Below the pieces are notes generated by a model. The model ran no database searches and had not been told where the DNA came from. It saw nothing but the letters and a program-made list of their open reading frames with translations. The position numbers and the translations under genes are program-made. Positions 15,459 through 24,057 of a stretch of 64,000 nt of DNA are shown here, in pieces (position 1 is the stretch's first letter; each line of letters starts with the position of its first letter). The stretch spans positions 558,001 to 622,000 of the forward strand of contig NZ_AP023396.1 in assembly GCF_014466955.1 (NCBI RefSeq). The letters are read 5' to 3'. The stretch is from Nocardia wallacei. Lineage in GTDB: Bacteria > Actinomycetota > Actinomycetes > Mycobacteriales > Mycobacteriaceae.

Positions 15459-17105
15459 GTGAGCTACAACATAGCGGACCTTGTCGAACACACCGTCGAC
15501 CTCGTGCCGGACCGCGTCGCTCTGGCTGACGACACCCGCTCGGTGACGTACGCCCAGCTGGAGGACCGGACCAACCGACTCGCGCACTACCTGCAGGAAC
15601 AGGGTGTCGGGCCGGGGGACAAGGTCGGCATCTACTCGCGTAACACCATCGAGGCCGTCGAGGCCATGGTGGCGGTGTTCAAGGCGCGGGCGGTGATGAT
15701 CAACATCAACTTCCGGTACGTCGAGAACGAGTTGCAATACATCTTCGACAACTCGGACATGGTCGCCCTCATTCACGAGCGGCGATACTCCGACAAGGTG
15801 GCCGCCGTGCGGGCGAGCACCCCGAAGCTGCGCACCGTGCTGGTCGTCGACGACGGCACCGACGCACCGACCGCCGCCGACTCGGCGGAATACGAGGCGG
15901 CGCTGGCGGCCTCGCGTGGTGAACGCGACTTCGGCGATCGCTCGCCCGACGACATCTTCATGCTCTACACCGGCGGCACCACCGGCATGCCCAAGGGCGT
16001 GATGTGGCGGCACGAGGACTGGTGGCGGGTGCTCGGCGGCGGCATCAACTTCGTCACCGGCGAATACATCCAGGACGAGTGGCAGCAGGCCAAGACCGGC
16101 GCGGGCAACCCGCCCATGGTGCGCTACCCGATCCCGCCGATGATCCACGGTGGCTCGCAGACCGCGACCTTCCACGGCCTTTTCGACGGCGGCAAGACCA
16201 TCATGCTGCCGGAGTTCAGCGGGCACGGCGTATGGCAGGCGATCGACCGCCACAACATCAATCTGATCTTCATCACCGGCGACGCCATGGCCCGGCCGAT
16301 GCTCGACGCGCTCAAGGCGGGCAACCCGGAAACCGGTGAGCCCTACCGGCATTCGAATCTCTGGGCGATGGCCAGCAGCGCCGCGCTGTTCTCGCCGACG
16401 CTCAAGGACGAGTTCATCGAGCTGCTGCCGAACACCATGATCACCGACTCGATCGGCTCGTCGGAGACCGGTTTCGGCGGTCTGTCGGTGGTGTCCAAGG
16501 GCGCCACCCACACCGGCGGCCCCCGGGTGAAGATCGATGCCTCCACCGAGGTGCTCGACGAGGACGGCAATCCCGTGGTCCCCGGTTCGGGTCAGGTCGG
16601 CCTGCTCGCTCGCAAGGGACACATCCCGCTGGGCTACTACAACGACCCGGTCAAAACCGCGGCGACGTTCAAGGAGTTCAACGGCACTCGCTACTCCATC
16701 CCCGGCGATTACGCCCGGGTCGAGGAGGACGGTTCGGTCACCATGCTCGGCCGCGGCTCGGTGAGCATCAACAGCGGCGGCGAGAAGATCTACCCCGAAG
16801 AGGTCGAGGGCGCGCTGAAGTGCCACCCGGAGATCCTCGACGCGCTGGTCATCGGCGTCCCCGACGAGCGCTGGGGGCAGCGGGTGGCTGCGGTGGTGCA
16901 GTGCCGGTCCGGTAAGCGGCCCAGCCTCGACGAACTGCGCCCGGTGCTGACCCGGGAGATCTCCTCCTACAAGCAGCCGCGCAGCATCTGGTTCGTGGAC
17001 GAGATCAAGCGCTCGCCCGCCGGGAAGCCGGACTACAAGTGGGCGCACGCGCACGCGGAGTCCCGCGCCGCCGACGAGGACGCTCCGGCCCCGGCCACCA
17101 AATAG
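15459..17105 (+). CDS. fadD19: Sterol side-chain acyl-CoA synthetase FadD19
   Basis: 548 aa. In Mtb and Rhodococcus FadD19 activates 3-oxocholest-4-en-26-oate (the CYP125 product) and other long sterol side chains as CoA esters. Motifs: YTGGTTGMPKGVMWRHED (AMP-binding loop), PIPPMIHGGSQTA, DSIGSSETGFGG, PGDYARVEEDG, GRGSVSINSGGEKIYPEEVE, and the catalytic Lys near the C-terminus in KRSPAGKPDYKWA. These are characteristic FadD19 signatures. The start follows a KstR-like box. It works directly downstream of cyp125 and upstream of FadE26/FadE27 in the pathway. Confidence 0.92.
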   Translation: MSYNIADLVEHTVDLVPDRVALADDTRSVTYAQLEDRTNRLAHYLQEQGVGPGDKVGIYSRNTIEAVEAMVAVFKARAVMININFRYVENELQYIFDNSDMVALIHERRYSDKVAAVRASTPKLRTVLVVDDGTDAPTAADSAEYEAALAASRGERDFGDRSPDDIFMLYTGGTTGMPKGVMWRHEDWWRVLGGGINFVTGEYIQDEWQQAKTGAGNPPMVRYPIPPMIHGGSQTATFHGLFDGGKTIMLPEFSGHGVWQAIDRHNINLIFITGDAMARPMLDALKAGNPETGEPYRHSNLWAMASSAALFSPTLKDEFIELLPNTMITDSIGSSETGFGGLSVVSKGATHTGGPRVKIDASTEVLDEDGNPVVPGSGQVGLLARKGHIPLGYYNDPVKTAATFKEFNGTRYSIPGDYARVEEDGSVTMLGRGSVSINSGGEKIYPEEVEGALKCHPEILDALVIGVPDERWGQRVAAVVQCRSGKRPSLDELRPVLTREISSYKQPRSIWFVDEIKRSPAGKPDYKWAHAHAESRAADEDAPAPATK

Positions 17106-17224
17106 ACCCGGCGCACGCCCGATTCGTCCGGTATGGCACCCGAGTGACCCATGTCACGTTTGAGACGTGAACGCCCGCAAAGCTGGGGTGTTTTCTTGTC
17201 GGTGCCCTGTGCCAGAGTGTCTCC

Positions 17225-18223
17225 ATGAGCAAGGGCAGTTCCGCCGGCACCGCGTCCGAGGTCTCACGCGAGGTGCTGGAGCAATTCGAGGGTTACCGGC
17301 GAGAGCTGTGTGCTTACGCCTATCGCATGCTGGGTTCCTCGTTCGAGGCCGAGGATGCCGTCCAGGACGCGTTCACCCGCGCCTGGAAGGCGTACGACTC
17401 GTTCGAGGGCCGGTCCAGTCTGCGGTCGTGGTTGTACAAGATCACCACCAACGTCTGCCTGGACATGCTGGACGGGCCGCAGCGCCGGGCCCGGCCGATG
17501 GACCTGTCGGGCCCGTCGAGTCCCGACAGTCCGCTGCCCCCGCCGCAGCCGGATTACGTGTGGGTCGAGCCCATCCCCAACGGCATGGCCTTCGGGGCCG
17601 ACCCGGCCGAGCACGCCACCGCGAAGGATTCGCTGCGACTGGCGTTCGTGGCCGCCGTGCAGCATCTCCCGGCCACCCAGCGCGCGATCCTGATCATGCG
17701 CGAGGTGCTGCGCTTCTCCGCCAACGAGACCGCCGACATGCTGATGATGTCGCCCGCCTCGGTGAACAGCGCCCTGCAGCGCGCCCGCGCCACCATGTCG
17801 AAGGTGCAGCCGAAGGAGTCGGGCGGCTACGACGAGTCCGACGAGCAGCAGCGCAGACTGGTCGACGGCTTCGTCCAAGCCTTCGAGGCCTACGACATGG
17901 ACACCCTCACCTCCCTGCTGAAGCAGGATGTGGCGCTGTCCATGCCGCCGTTCGAACTGTGGGTCTCGGGCCCGGAGAACGTGGCCCGGTTCATGCTCAC
18001 CACCGGTCAGGAGTGCCGGGGCTCGAAGATGGTGCCGCTCGCCGGAGCCAACGGCCTGCCCGCCTTCGGCCACTACAAGCCTGGCCCCGAGCCCGGCGTG
18101 TACCTGCCGTGGTCGATCACCGTGCTGGAACTCGACGGCCAGGAGATCAGCGGCCTGCACTTCTTCCTGGACACCGAGCGCATGTTCCCGCTGTTCGGGC
18201 TGGCGCCGGAGCTGCGGGCGTAG
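17225..18223 (+). CDS. ECF RNA polymerase sigma factor with C-terminal SnoaL domain (SigG-type)
   Basis: 332 aa. Sigma region 2 (about 20-85: YRRELCAYAYRMLGSSFEAEDAVQDAFTRAW, then SLRSWLYKITTN) and region 4 (about 140-195: LPATQRAILIMREV, then SVNSALQRAR) are clear. A SnoaL-like domain (about 215-330, DGFVQAFEAYDMDTL) follows. This is the TIGR02960/SigG layout, in which the C-terminal domain is thought to modulate activity in place of a classical anti-sigma factor; no anti-sigma gene is nearby. It lacks a KstR box and interrupts the sterol cluster. The gene ends 6 bp from the convergent VOC gene. Confidence 0.87.
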   Translation: MSKGSSAGTASEVSREVLEQFEGYRRELCAYAYRMLGSSFEAEDAVQDAFTRAWKAYDSFEGRSSLRSWLYKITTNVCLDMLDGPQRRARPMDLSGPSSPDSPLPPPQPDYVWVEPIPNGMAFGADPAEHATAKDSLRLAFVAAVQHLPATQRAILIMREVLRFSANETADMLMMSPASVNSALQRARATMSKVQPKESGGYDESDEQQRRLVDGFVQAFEAYDMDTLTSLLKQDVALSMPPFELWVSGPENVARFMLTTGQECRGSKMVPLAGANGLPAFGHYKPGPEPGVYLPWSITVLELDGQEISGLHFFLDTERMFPLFGLAPELRA

Positions 18224-18229
18224 CCGGGG

Positions 18230-18646
18230 TCAGCTGCCCGGGTACGCCATGCAGAACGGCTCCCAATGGTGCCCGTCGGGGTCGATGAAGCTACGGCCGT
18301 GCATGCCGACCTGCGCCTCCTGGGCACGCTTGGTCTCGTCGACCTCCTCGGTGGCACCGGCCGCCAGCGCCGCCGCGGTCAGTTCGTCGACCTCCTGCGT
18401 GCTGCCCAGTGAGAGCGCGTAGACAGATCCGGTGGCGGCGACCGTGTCGGCGATCGGGCGGGAGGTGAAGGTCTGGAAGAAGGGCTTCGCCAACAGCATC
18501 AGGCAGATGTTGTCGTCCACGACGACACAGGCGGCGTTGTCGTCGGTGAACTCCTGATTCACCTTCCAGCCCAGTGACTCGTAGAAGGTCTTGGACCGGT
18601 CCAGGTCGTTGACGGGCAGGTTCAGGAAAATCATCTTGCTGGCCAT
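18230..18646 (-). CDS. VOC (glyoxalase/extradiol dioxygenase fold) family protein
   Basis: 138 aa. Two beta-alpha-beta-beta-beta modules of the vicinal oxygen chelate fold: MIFLNLPVNDLDRSKTFYESLGW at the N-terminus and GRSFIDPDGHHWEPFCM at the C-terminus. It resembles small VOC proteins of the glyoxalase/bleomycin-resistance type; substrate unknown. ATG 18646 is chosen over a longer frame because the VOC fold begins there and AAAGGGG lies upstream. ECF sigma genes with SnoaL tails often sit beside VOC or YCII-like proteins, so a functional link is possible. Confidence 0.85.
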   Translation of the reverse strand: MASKMIFLNLPVNDLDRSKTFYESLGWKVNQEFTDDNAACVVVDDNICLMLLAKPFFQTFTSRPIADTVAATGSVYALSLGSTQEVDELTAAALAAGATEEVDETKRAQEAQVGMHGRSFIDPDGHHWEPFCMAYPGS

Positions 18647-18800
18647 GGCGGGCCCCTTTCGACGGCGCAGTCGGGTGCGGCTACACCGGTTCCGACGACG
18701 CGGGCCGCCGAAACTCATCGGAAGGTTGCGAACCGTAACGAACTATCCGTGCGCCGCGCCGCGCGCGGGATATTCGGATGCGTGCGTATTCGTTCCCCGT

Positions 18801-18806
18801 TACCGT
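18801..18806 (+). promoter_or_regulatory. -10 box for a probable leaderless transcript
   Basis: TACCGT (TANNNT) ends 6 bases before ATG 18813, and no ribosome binding site is present. Confidence 0.5.
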
Positions 18807-18812
18807 CCGGCT

Positions 18813-19391
18813 ATGACCGAATCGGACAGCAACGGCGGCCACGGCGCGCCGGTCTACCTGATCACCGGCATCCAGGCGGCCGGGAAATCGACTGTGGCAC
18901 AAGCCCTGGCGGAGCGTTTCGATCGGTCGGCGCACGTACGCGGCGACACCTTCCGCAGATTCGTGGTGCGCGGTTTCGCGCCGATGTCACCCGACCCGAG
19001 CGAGGAAGCTCTGGAGCAGCTACGCCTACGGCACCGCCTGGCCGCGCAGGCCGCGGACGGCTACGCGGCCGCGGGCTTCACCACCGTCCTGCAGGACGTC
19101 ATACTCGGCGACCTACTGCCGTACACCCTCTCCCACCTCCACACCCGCCCGCGCTACGTGGTCGTCCTCGCCCCCCGCCGAGAAGCCGTGGCCCACCGCG
19201 AAGCCGGCCGCACCAAGAAGGCCTACGGCACCTTCACCGTCGCCGACCTGGATCAAGCCCTCCACACCGAAACGCCCCACATAGGTCTGTGGCTCGACAC
19301 CACGAACATGACCGTAGAGCAGACCGTGGACGAAATCCTGGCCTGCGCCGAACCCATTCCGCCCACGCACCACCTCTACCCCGCCAGGTGA
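18813..19391 (+). CDS. P-loop NTPase, small-molecule kinase-like
   Basis: 192 aa. The N-terminal Walker A GIQAAGKST (about 19-27), followed by HVRGDTFRRF and later QDVILGDLL and VVVLAPRREAVAHREAGRTKKAYG, resembles the AAA/chloramphenicol phosphotransferase-like kinase group. It probably phosphorylates a small molecule or nucleoside-like compound; the substrate is unknown. The ORF could start earlier, but ATG 18813 is preceded by a TACCGT box at leaderless spacing and begins the conserved part. The 3' end overlaps the fadE27 stop on the other strand by 16 bp. Confidence 0.8.
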   Translation: MTESDSNGGHGAPVYLITGIQAAGKSTVAQALAERFDRSAHVRGDTFRRFVVRGFAPMSPDPSEEALEQLRLRHRLAAQAADGYAAAGFTTVLQDVILGDLLPYTLSHLHTRPRYVVVLAPRREAVAHREAGRTKKAYGTFTVADLDQALHTETPHIGLWLDTTNMTVEQTVDEILACAEPIPPTHHLYPAR

Positions 19392-20476
19392 GCCCCTAGT
19401 GCGCGCAGATGATCGGTAGCCCCACCCAGCGCGAACTCGTTGTGCTTGGCCGCGGTGAAGTAGTTGTGGACAACATGATCCCGGTCGATGCCCACACCAC
19501 CATGTACATGCACAACGGTGTGTGCGATCCGATGCCCGGCCTCCGCGGCCCAATACTTGGCGGTGTGGATCTCCGCCCCGGCGGGCAGGCCCTCCGACAA
19601 CAGCCAGGCCGCCTGTGTGACCGCGAGCCGCAGACCCTGCAGATCGATGTACCCGTCGGCCAGCCGCTGCGCGACCGCCTGGAACCCGCCGATCTTGCGA
19701 CCGAATTGCTCACGCTCCCGGCCGTATTCGGCCACCAGCTCCAGCGCTCGCTCCAGCGTCCCCAGCTGCTGCGCGGCCAGCCCCAGCCACCCGCGGCCGA
19801 GCAGCCACTCCACGATCTGCGCGCCGGACTCGACCGTGCCGACCAATTCCGCGGGCGTCCGGTCGAATTCGAGTTCGGCCTCCGGACTGCGGTCGACCAC
19901 CTGCTGTCCGGTCACCCGCACGCTCGCGTCGGCGGGATCGACCAGGAAGATCGCCGGCGCGTCGGACACGCCGGCCGACACCAGGATTCGCGACGCCTGT
20001 TCGGCGAACGGCACGACGGTCTTGGCTCCGGTCAGCCGCCATCCGTCGCCGTCCGCTGTCGCGGTGGTGGTGGGCCGCGCCGGCTCCCAGTTCCGCTCCT
20101 CGGACAGCGCCACCGTCAGGATCGTCTCGCCCGCAGCGGCTTTCGCCGCCGTCTCGCGCTGCGCGTCGGTCCCGAAGGCCGCCAGCGCGCCCGCGCCGAG
20201 CACGACCGACCAGAGGTAGGGCACCGCCGCCACATGCTTGCCCAGCTCGCGGAGCACCGCGGTCTGTTCCAGGACGCCCAGGTCGCTGCCGCCGACGGAC
20301 TCCGGCAGCGTCGCCGCCAGTACCCCGGTCTCGCCCAGCGAGCGCCACAGCGGCTCGTCGAAACGCACCGCCGCGGTGTCCAGTTCGCGCAGCCGGTCGG
20401 CGGTGACGAGCTTGCCGCACACCTCGCCGGTGAGCCGGGCCAGATCCTGCTGTGCTTCGGTATTGGTGAAATCCAT
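19376..20476 (-). CDS. fadE27: Acyl-CoA dehydrogenase FadE27 (ChsE5)
   Basis: 366 aa. In Mtb FadE26 and FadE27 form the ChsE4-ChsE5 alpha2beta2 dehydrogenase that introduces the first double bond into sterol side-chain CoA esters (3-oxocholest-4-en-26-oyl-CoA). From memory this protein matches FadE27: MDFTNTEAQQDL start, GRKIGGFQAVAQRLADGYIDLQGLRLAVTQAAW, and AEAGHRIAHTVVHVHGGVGIDRDHVVHNYF. It lies 20 bp behind fadE26 and should be co-transcribed. ATG 20476 gives the family N-terminus; a GTG 9 bp earlier is possible. Confidence 0.92.
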   Translation of the reverse strand: MDFTNTEAQQDLARLTGEVCGKLVTADRLRELDTAAVRFDEPLWRSLGETGVLAATLPESVGGSDLGVLEQTAVLRELGKHVAAVPYLWSVVLGAGALAAFGTDAQRETAAKAAAGETILTVALSEERNWEPARPTTTATADGDGWRLTGAKTVVPFAEQASRILVSAGVSDAPAIFLVDPADASVRVTGQQVVDRSPEAELEFDRTPAELVGTVESGAQIVEWLLGRGWLGLAAQQLGTLERALELVAEYGREREQFGRKIGGFQAVAQRLADGYIDLQGLRLAVTQAAWLLSEGLPAGAEIHTAKYWAAEAGHRIAHTVVHVHGGVGIDRDHVVHNYFTAAKHNEFALGGATDHLRALGAHLAG

Positions 20477-20496
20477 TGTGATCACTCAGCTTTCGG

Positions 20497-21690
20497 TCAG
20501 CGCGCCGCGGCAGGCTGCTTCAGGGCGGTCATGGCGATGATGTCGCGCTGCACCTCGTTGGTGCCGCCGCCGAAGGTCAGGATCAGGCAGGCGCGGTGCA
20601 TGCGCTCGAGCCGGCCGCGCAGCGCGGCGCCCGGCGAGTCCTGGCGCAGGTAGCCCTGCGGCCCCAGCACCTCCATCAGCAGACGATAGGCCTCGGTGGC
20701 CAGTTCGGTGCCGAGCACCTTGCAGGTGGAGGCGTCCCACGGCCGGGGCGCGGCGTCGCCGCCGGCGTCCGCACCGGAGGCGATCTCCCAGTTCAGCAAC
20801 TTCAGGAATTCCACCTTGGCGTGCACGCGGGCCAGGTTCAGCCGCACCCATTCGCCGTCGATGACCCGCGCGCCGTTGGAGTCCTTGGCGTCCTTGGCCC
20901 ACTCCACGGTCTGGTTCAGGGCCAGCTGCAGCGGCGCGGCCGAGGTCAGCGCCACCCGCTCGTGGTTGAGCTGGTTGGTGACCAGTGACCAGCCGCCGTT
21001 CTCGGGCCCGACCATCGCGGTGTGCGGCACCCGCACGTCCTGGTAGTAGGTGGCGCTGGTGTCGGGTCCGGCCATCGTGTGCACCGGCGTCCAGGAGAAG
21101 CCCTCGGCCGTGGTCGGCACGATGAACATGCTGATGCCCTTGTGCTTCTTGGCATTCGGGTCGGTGCGCGCGGCCAGCCACACGTAGTCGGCGTACTGGA
21201 TGAGGCTGGTCCACATCTTCTGGCCGTTGATGACCCAGTCGTCGCCGTCGCGCACCGCGCTGGTGCGCAGCGAGGCCAGGTCGGTGCCCGCGCCCGGCTC
21301 GGAGTACCCGATGGAGAAGTGCAGTTCGCCCGCCGCGATCTTGGGGAGGAAGAACCGCTTCTGCTCCTCGGTGCCGTAGTGCATGATCGTCGGCGCCACC
21401 GAGTTGATGGTCAGGAACGGCACCGGGGCGCCGGCGACGGCCGCCTCGTCGGTGAAGATCAGCTGGTCCATGGTCGAGCGGTCCTGCCCGCCGAACTCCT
21501 TCGGCCAGCCCAGCGCGAGCCAGCCGTCGCGGCCCATGTCCCGCACGACCTCGCGGTAGACGTCGCCGTGGCCGTACTCACCGGTCTGCGCGGACAGGGC
21601 AGCCCGGCGCTCCGGGGTGATCAGCTCGGCGAAGTACTCGCGCAGCTCCGCACGCAGCTGTTCCTGTTGCGGGGTATAAGCGATCCGCAT
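20497..21690 (-). CDS. fadE26: Acyl-CoA dehydrogenase FadE26 (ChsE4)
   Basis: 397 aa, the partner of FadE27. Motifs: QLIFTDEAAVAGAPVPFLTINSVAPTIM, HFSIGYSEPGAGTDLASLRT (substrate and FAD contacts), NGQKMWTSLIQYADYVWLA, and RACLILTFGGGTNEVQRDIIAM at the FAD-binding C-terminus. Full-length similarity to Mtb FadE26 (Rv3504) is evident from memory. The start is MRIAYTPQQE at 21690, preceded by GAGGTG, with a perfect KstR box about 76 bp upstream, shared with the divergent fdxD-SDR unit. In Mtb fadD17 accompanies this pair; it is absent here. Confidence 0.93.
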   Translation of the reverse strand: MRIAYTPQQEQLRAELREYFAELITPERRAALSAQTGEYGHGDVYREVVRDMGRDGWLALGWPKEFGGQDRSTMDQLIFTDEAAVAGAPVPFLTINSVAPTIMHYGTEEQKRFFLPKIAAGELHFSIGYSEPGAGTDLASLRTSAVRDGDDWVINGQKMWTSLIQYADYVWLAARTDPNAKKHKGISMFIVPTTAEGFSWTPVHTMAGPDTSATYYQDVRVPHTAMVGPENGGWSLVTNQLNHERVALTSAAPLQLALNQTVEWAKDAKDSNGARVIDGEWVRLNLARVHAKVEFLKLLNWEIASGADAGGDAAPRPWDASTCKVLGTELATEAYRLLMEVLGPQGYLRQDSPGAALRGRLERMHRACLILTFGGGTNEVQRDIIAMTALKQPAAAR

Positions 21691-21765
21691 GGAGGGACAC
21701 CTCATCACTCGTTGATAGCCGGCCGGTATGGCATCGGATGGTTGTTCCGATCATTGCATATCGAC

Positions 21766-21779
21766 TGAAACATGTTCCA
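21766..21779. promoter_or_regulatory. KstR operator between fadE26 and fdxD
   Basis: TGAAACATGTTCCA matches TNNAACNNGTTNNA exactly. It sits midway between the divergent starts at 21690 and 21866 and so probably governs both. Confidence 0.87.
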
Positions 21780-21865
21780 GTATGGAGCCTGGATCCGGCC
21801 GCTTCAGCCGCGGCGGCCGGGATCGGCTTGTAGGCTCGGCGATATCTGCGGCAAAGGAGTTGTCA

Positions 21866-22054
21866 ATGAAGCTGACTGTGGACTTCGACCAGTGCGAAGC
21901 GAACGGTATCTGTGTCGGAATCGCGCCCGACGTCTTCGAACTCGATGAAGAGGACATGTTGCACGTCGCGGTGACCGAGGTGCCCGCGGATCGGCTGGCC
22001 GATGTCGAGACCGCGGTCGCGCAGTGCCCGAAGGCGGCGCTGAAACTCGAGTGA
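21866..22054 (+). CDS. fdxD: [3Fe-4S] ferredoxin FdxD
   Basis: 62 aa single-cluster ferredoxin. Cys10 and Cys16 (CEANGIC), with a late Cys in QCPKAAL, form the CX5C...CP pattern of [3Fe-4S] ferredoxins that feed actinobacterial P450s. It matches Mtb FdxD (Rv3503c) in length and in position directly before the Rv3502c-type SDR. Role: electron donor, plausibly for CYP125 (inference). ATG 21866 has AAGGAG 9 bases upstream; the longer frame is rejected. Confidence 0.92.
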   Translation: MKLTVDFDQCEANGICVGIAPDVFELDEEDMLHVAVTEVPADRLADVETAVAQCPKAALKLE

Positions 22055-22073
22055 CTCGATGCTTGCCGTGAAC

Positions 22074-22087
22074 TGGAACACGTTCTA
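22074..22087. promoter_or_regulatory. KstR operator upstream of the Hsd4A-like SDR gene
   Basis: TGGAACACGTTCTA matches TNNAACNNGTTNNA exactly and ends 10 bp before the GTG start of the SDR gene. Confidence 0.85.
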
Positions 22088-22097
22088 GAGTCACGGC

Positions 22098-23003
22098 GTG
22101 GTCGAAAGTGAACTGAGTCTGTCCGGTCGAGTGGCGATTGTGACCGGGGCCGGTGCCGGACTGGGCCGGGCGGAGGCGCTCGCCCTGGCGGGCGCCGGCG
22201 CCGCGGTGGTGGTCAACGATCTGGCCGAGAACGACGCGGTGGCCGCGACGCTGGCCGAGATCCGGGCGCTCGGCGCCGAGGCCGAGTTCGTCGCCGGGAG
22301 TGTGGCCGAACGGGCCACCGCCGACGCGCTGATCAGCACCGCGGAGGATGCGTTCGGCAGCGTCGACATCGTCGTGAACAATGCCGGCATCACCCGTGAC
22401 CGCATGCTGTTCAACATGTCCGACGAGGACTGGGACGCGGTGCTTGCCGTGCATTTGCGCGGGCACTTCCTGCTGTCTCGCAACGCCGCCGCGTATTGGC
22501 GCGGCAAGTCCAAGGCGGCGGGCGCGCCGGTGTACGGGCGCCTGATCAACACCGCCTCCGAGGCCGGATTGCTCGGCCCCGAGGGACAGGCCAACTACGC
22601 CGCGGCCAAGGCGGGCATCACCGCGCTGACCCTGTCGGCGTCGCGGGCGCTGGCGCGCTTCGGCGTGAAGGCCAACGCGATCTGCCCGCGGGCGCGCACC
22701 GCCATGACCGAGAAGGTGTTCTCGGAGGCTCCGGTCGGCGAGGTCGACCCGCTGTCGCCCGAGCACGTGGCCCGGCTGGTCGCCTATCTGGCCGCGCCGG
22801 GCGCCGAGGCGATCAGCGGGCAGGTCTTCGTGGTCTACGGACCGATGGTGGCGCTGATGGCCGCTCCCGAGGTGGAACGGCGCTTCGACGCCGACGGTGC
22901 GGAATGGACGCCCACCGCATTGGCCGACACACTCGGTAACTACTTCTCCGAGCGACCGGCGGGGCGTACGTTTTCCGCGTCGGCGCTGCACGAACTCGGC
23001 TGA
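22098..23003 (+). CDS. hsd4A: SDR family 17-beta-hydroxysteroid dehydrogenase, Hsd4A-like (Rv3502c-like)
   Basis: 301 aa classical SDR. Cofactor motif VTGAGAGLGRA (about 15-25), VVNDL, NNAGI, catalytic Ser in INTASEAG and Tyr/Lys in NYAAAKAG. The Rv3502c/Hsd4A group acts on side-chain beta-hydroxy CoA esters or on 17-hydroxysteroids in sterol degradation. The order fdxD-SDR-yrbE4A is that of Mtb Rv3503c-Rv3501c. It differs from the 5'-partial SDR in having AEAISGQVF rather than the GRMFEVEGG ending. The GTG start lies 10 bp after a KstR box. Confidence 0.88.
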   Translation: MVESELSLSGRVAIVTGAGAGLGRAEALALAGAGAAVVVNDLAENDAVAATLAEIRALGAEAEFVAGSVAERATADALISTAEDAFGSVDIVVNNAGITRDRMLFNMSDEDWDAVLAVHLRGHFLLSRNAAAYWRGKSKAAGAPVYGRLINTASEAGLLGPEGQANYAAAKAGITALTLSASRALARFGVKANAICPRARTAMTEKVFSEAPVGEVDPLSPEHVARLVAYLAAPGAEAISGQVFVVYGPMVALMAAPEVERRFDADGAEWTPTALADTLGNYFSERPAGRTFSASALHELG

Positions 23004-23116
23004 ACGACCAACTGACGGCGGCCGCCCCCGTTGTTCGGTTGATCGACGGTCGACCAGTTGGTAGACATGGATCTCGGATGGTGTGCGGTGCCTCACAAAG
23101 GCGACTCGTACACCGT

Positions 23117-23130
23117 ATGAACAAGTTCTA
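23117..23130. promoter_or_regulatory. KstR-like operator 1 of the mce4 operon
   Basis: ATGAACAAGTTCTA matches TNNAACNNGTTNNA apart from the first base. Confidence 0.75.
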
Positions 23131-23194
23131 GCTCCCGATGAAGCTTCGGGAGAAATGGGCAGCTCAAAACTCAAAAAATCTGCCCAGAATGCAG

Positions 23195-23208
23195 ATGAAC
23201 ATGTTCTA
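23195..23208. promoter_or_regulatory. KstR-like operator 2 of the mce4 operon
   Basis: ATGAACATGTTCTA has one mismatch at the first base and lies 80 bp before yrbE4A. Two boxes in one promoter suggest tight repression. Confidence 0.78.
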
Positions 23209-23288
23209 ATCTTCGAGACGGCACCGACGCCATCGGCGCGCGCCGTCGCAGGCAGTATGTGCAAGGCACGGCAAGGAGGAATCGCGGA

Positions 23289-24053
23289 ATGAACCAGGTT
23301 CTCGCCGTGCCGATGCAAGCGGTGGGTGGGTTCTTCGAACTCACCGCCGCCGTCGCGCGGGCCCTGGTACGGCCCCCCTTTCAACGGCGCGAGTTCATCG
23401 ACCAGTCCTGGTTCGTGGCTCGTGTCTCCATCGTTCCGACCCTGCTGGTCGCCATTCCCTTCACCGTGCTGGTGAGCTTCACGCTCAACATCCTGCTGCG
23501 CGAGATCGGCGCGGCCGACCTGTCCGGTGCGGGCGCCGCGTTCGGCGCGGTGACCCAGGTCGGGCCGATCGTGACGGTGCTGATCGTGGCGGGCGCCGGC
23601 GCCACCGCGATCTGCGCGGACCTGGGCGCGCGGACCATCCGCGAGGAGATCGATGCCATGCGGGTGCTGGGCATCGACCCGGTGCACCGGCTGGTGGTGC
23701 CGCGAGTACTGGCGTCGATGTTCGTCGCCGCTCTGCTCAACGGCCTGGTCTGCACGATCGGCATCGTCGGCGGCTTCCTGTTCTCGGTCTTCCTGCAGGG
23801 CGTGAATCCCGGCGCCTTCGTCAACGGCATCACGCTGCTGACGCATCTGCCGGAGCTGGTCATCTCCGAGGTCAAGGCGACGCTGTTCGGCCTGATCGCC
23901 GGGCTGGTGGCCTGCTACCTGGGGCTGAATGTGCGAGGCGGCCCCAAGAGCGTCGGCGACGCGGTCAACCAGACGGTGGTGTTCTCCTTCATGGCTCTGT
24001 TCGTGGTGAACGTCGTGGTCACCGCCGTCGGTATCAAGTTCACGGTGCGGTGA
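23289..24053 (+). CDS. yrbE4A: MCE permease YrbE4A
   Basis: 254 aa integral membrane protein (MlaE family), with about five to six hydrophobic helices and the conserved loop EEIDAMRVLGIDPVHRLVVPR near the middle, which is thought to contact the Mkl/MceG ATPase. It is one of two permeases of the Mce4 steroid/cholesterol importer. No ATPase gene is present here, as usual for mce operons, because one MceG serves several. The start has a strong AAGGAGGA site, and the gene is the first of a tightly packed ten-gene operon. Confidence 0.93.
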   Translation: MNQVLAVPMQAVGGFFELTAAVARALVRPPFQRREFIDQSWFVARVSIVPTLLVAIPFTVLVSFTLNILLREIGAADLSGAGAAFGAVTQVGPIVTVLIVAGAGATAICADLGARTIREEIDAMRVLGIDPVHRLVVPRVLASMFVAALLNGLVCTIGIVGGFLFSVFLQGVNPGAFVNGITLLTHLPELVISEVKATLFGLIAGLVACYLGLNVRGGPKSVGDAVNQTVVFSFMALFVVNVVVTAVGIKFTVR

Positions 24054-24057
24054 CGGC

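Larger units (their letters stand above)
23004..23288. promoter_or_regulatory. mce4 operon control region (285 bp)
   Basis: No coding frame is supported. It carries two near-perfect KstR boxes 78 bp apart (listed separately). Between them is a 7-bp stem TGGGCAG (23156-23162) / CTGCCCA (23180-23186), whose AT-rich loop contains TCAAAAAATC, and a small CCCGA/TCGGG stem at 23134-23150. AAGGAGGA just before 23289 is the ribosome binding site of yrbE4A. Confidence 0.6.

Noticed and set aside
15132..17054. 640-codon minus-strand open frame
   Set aside because: Opposite fadD19, whose family motifs are unmistakable.
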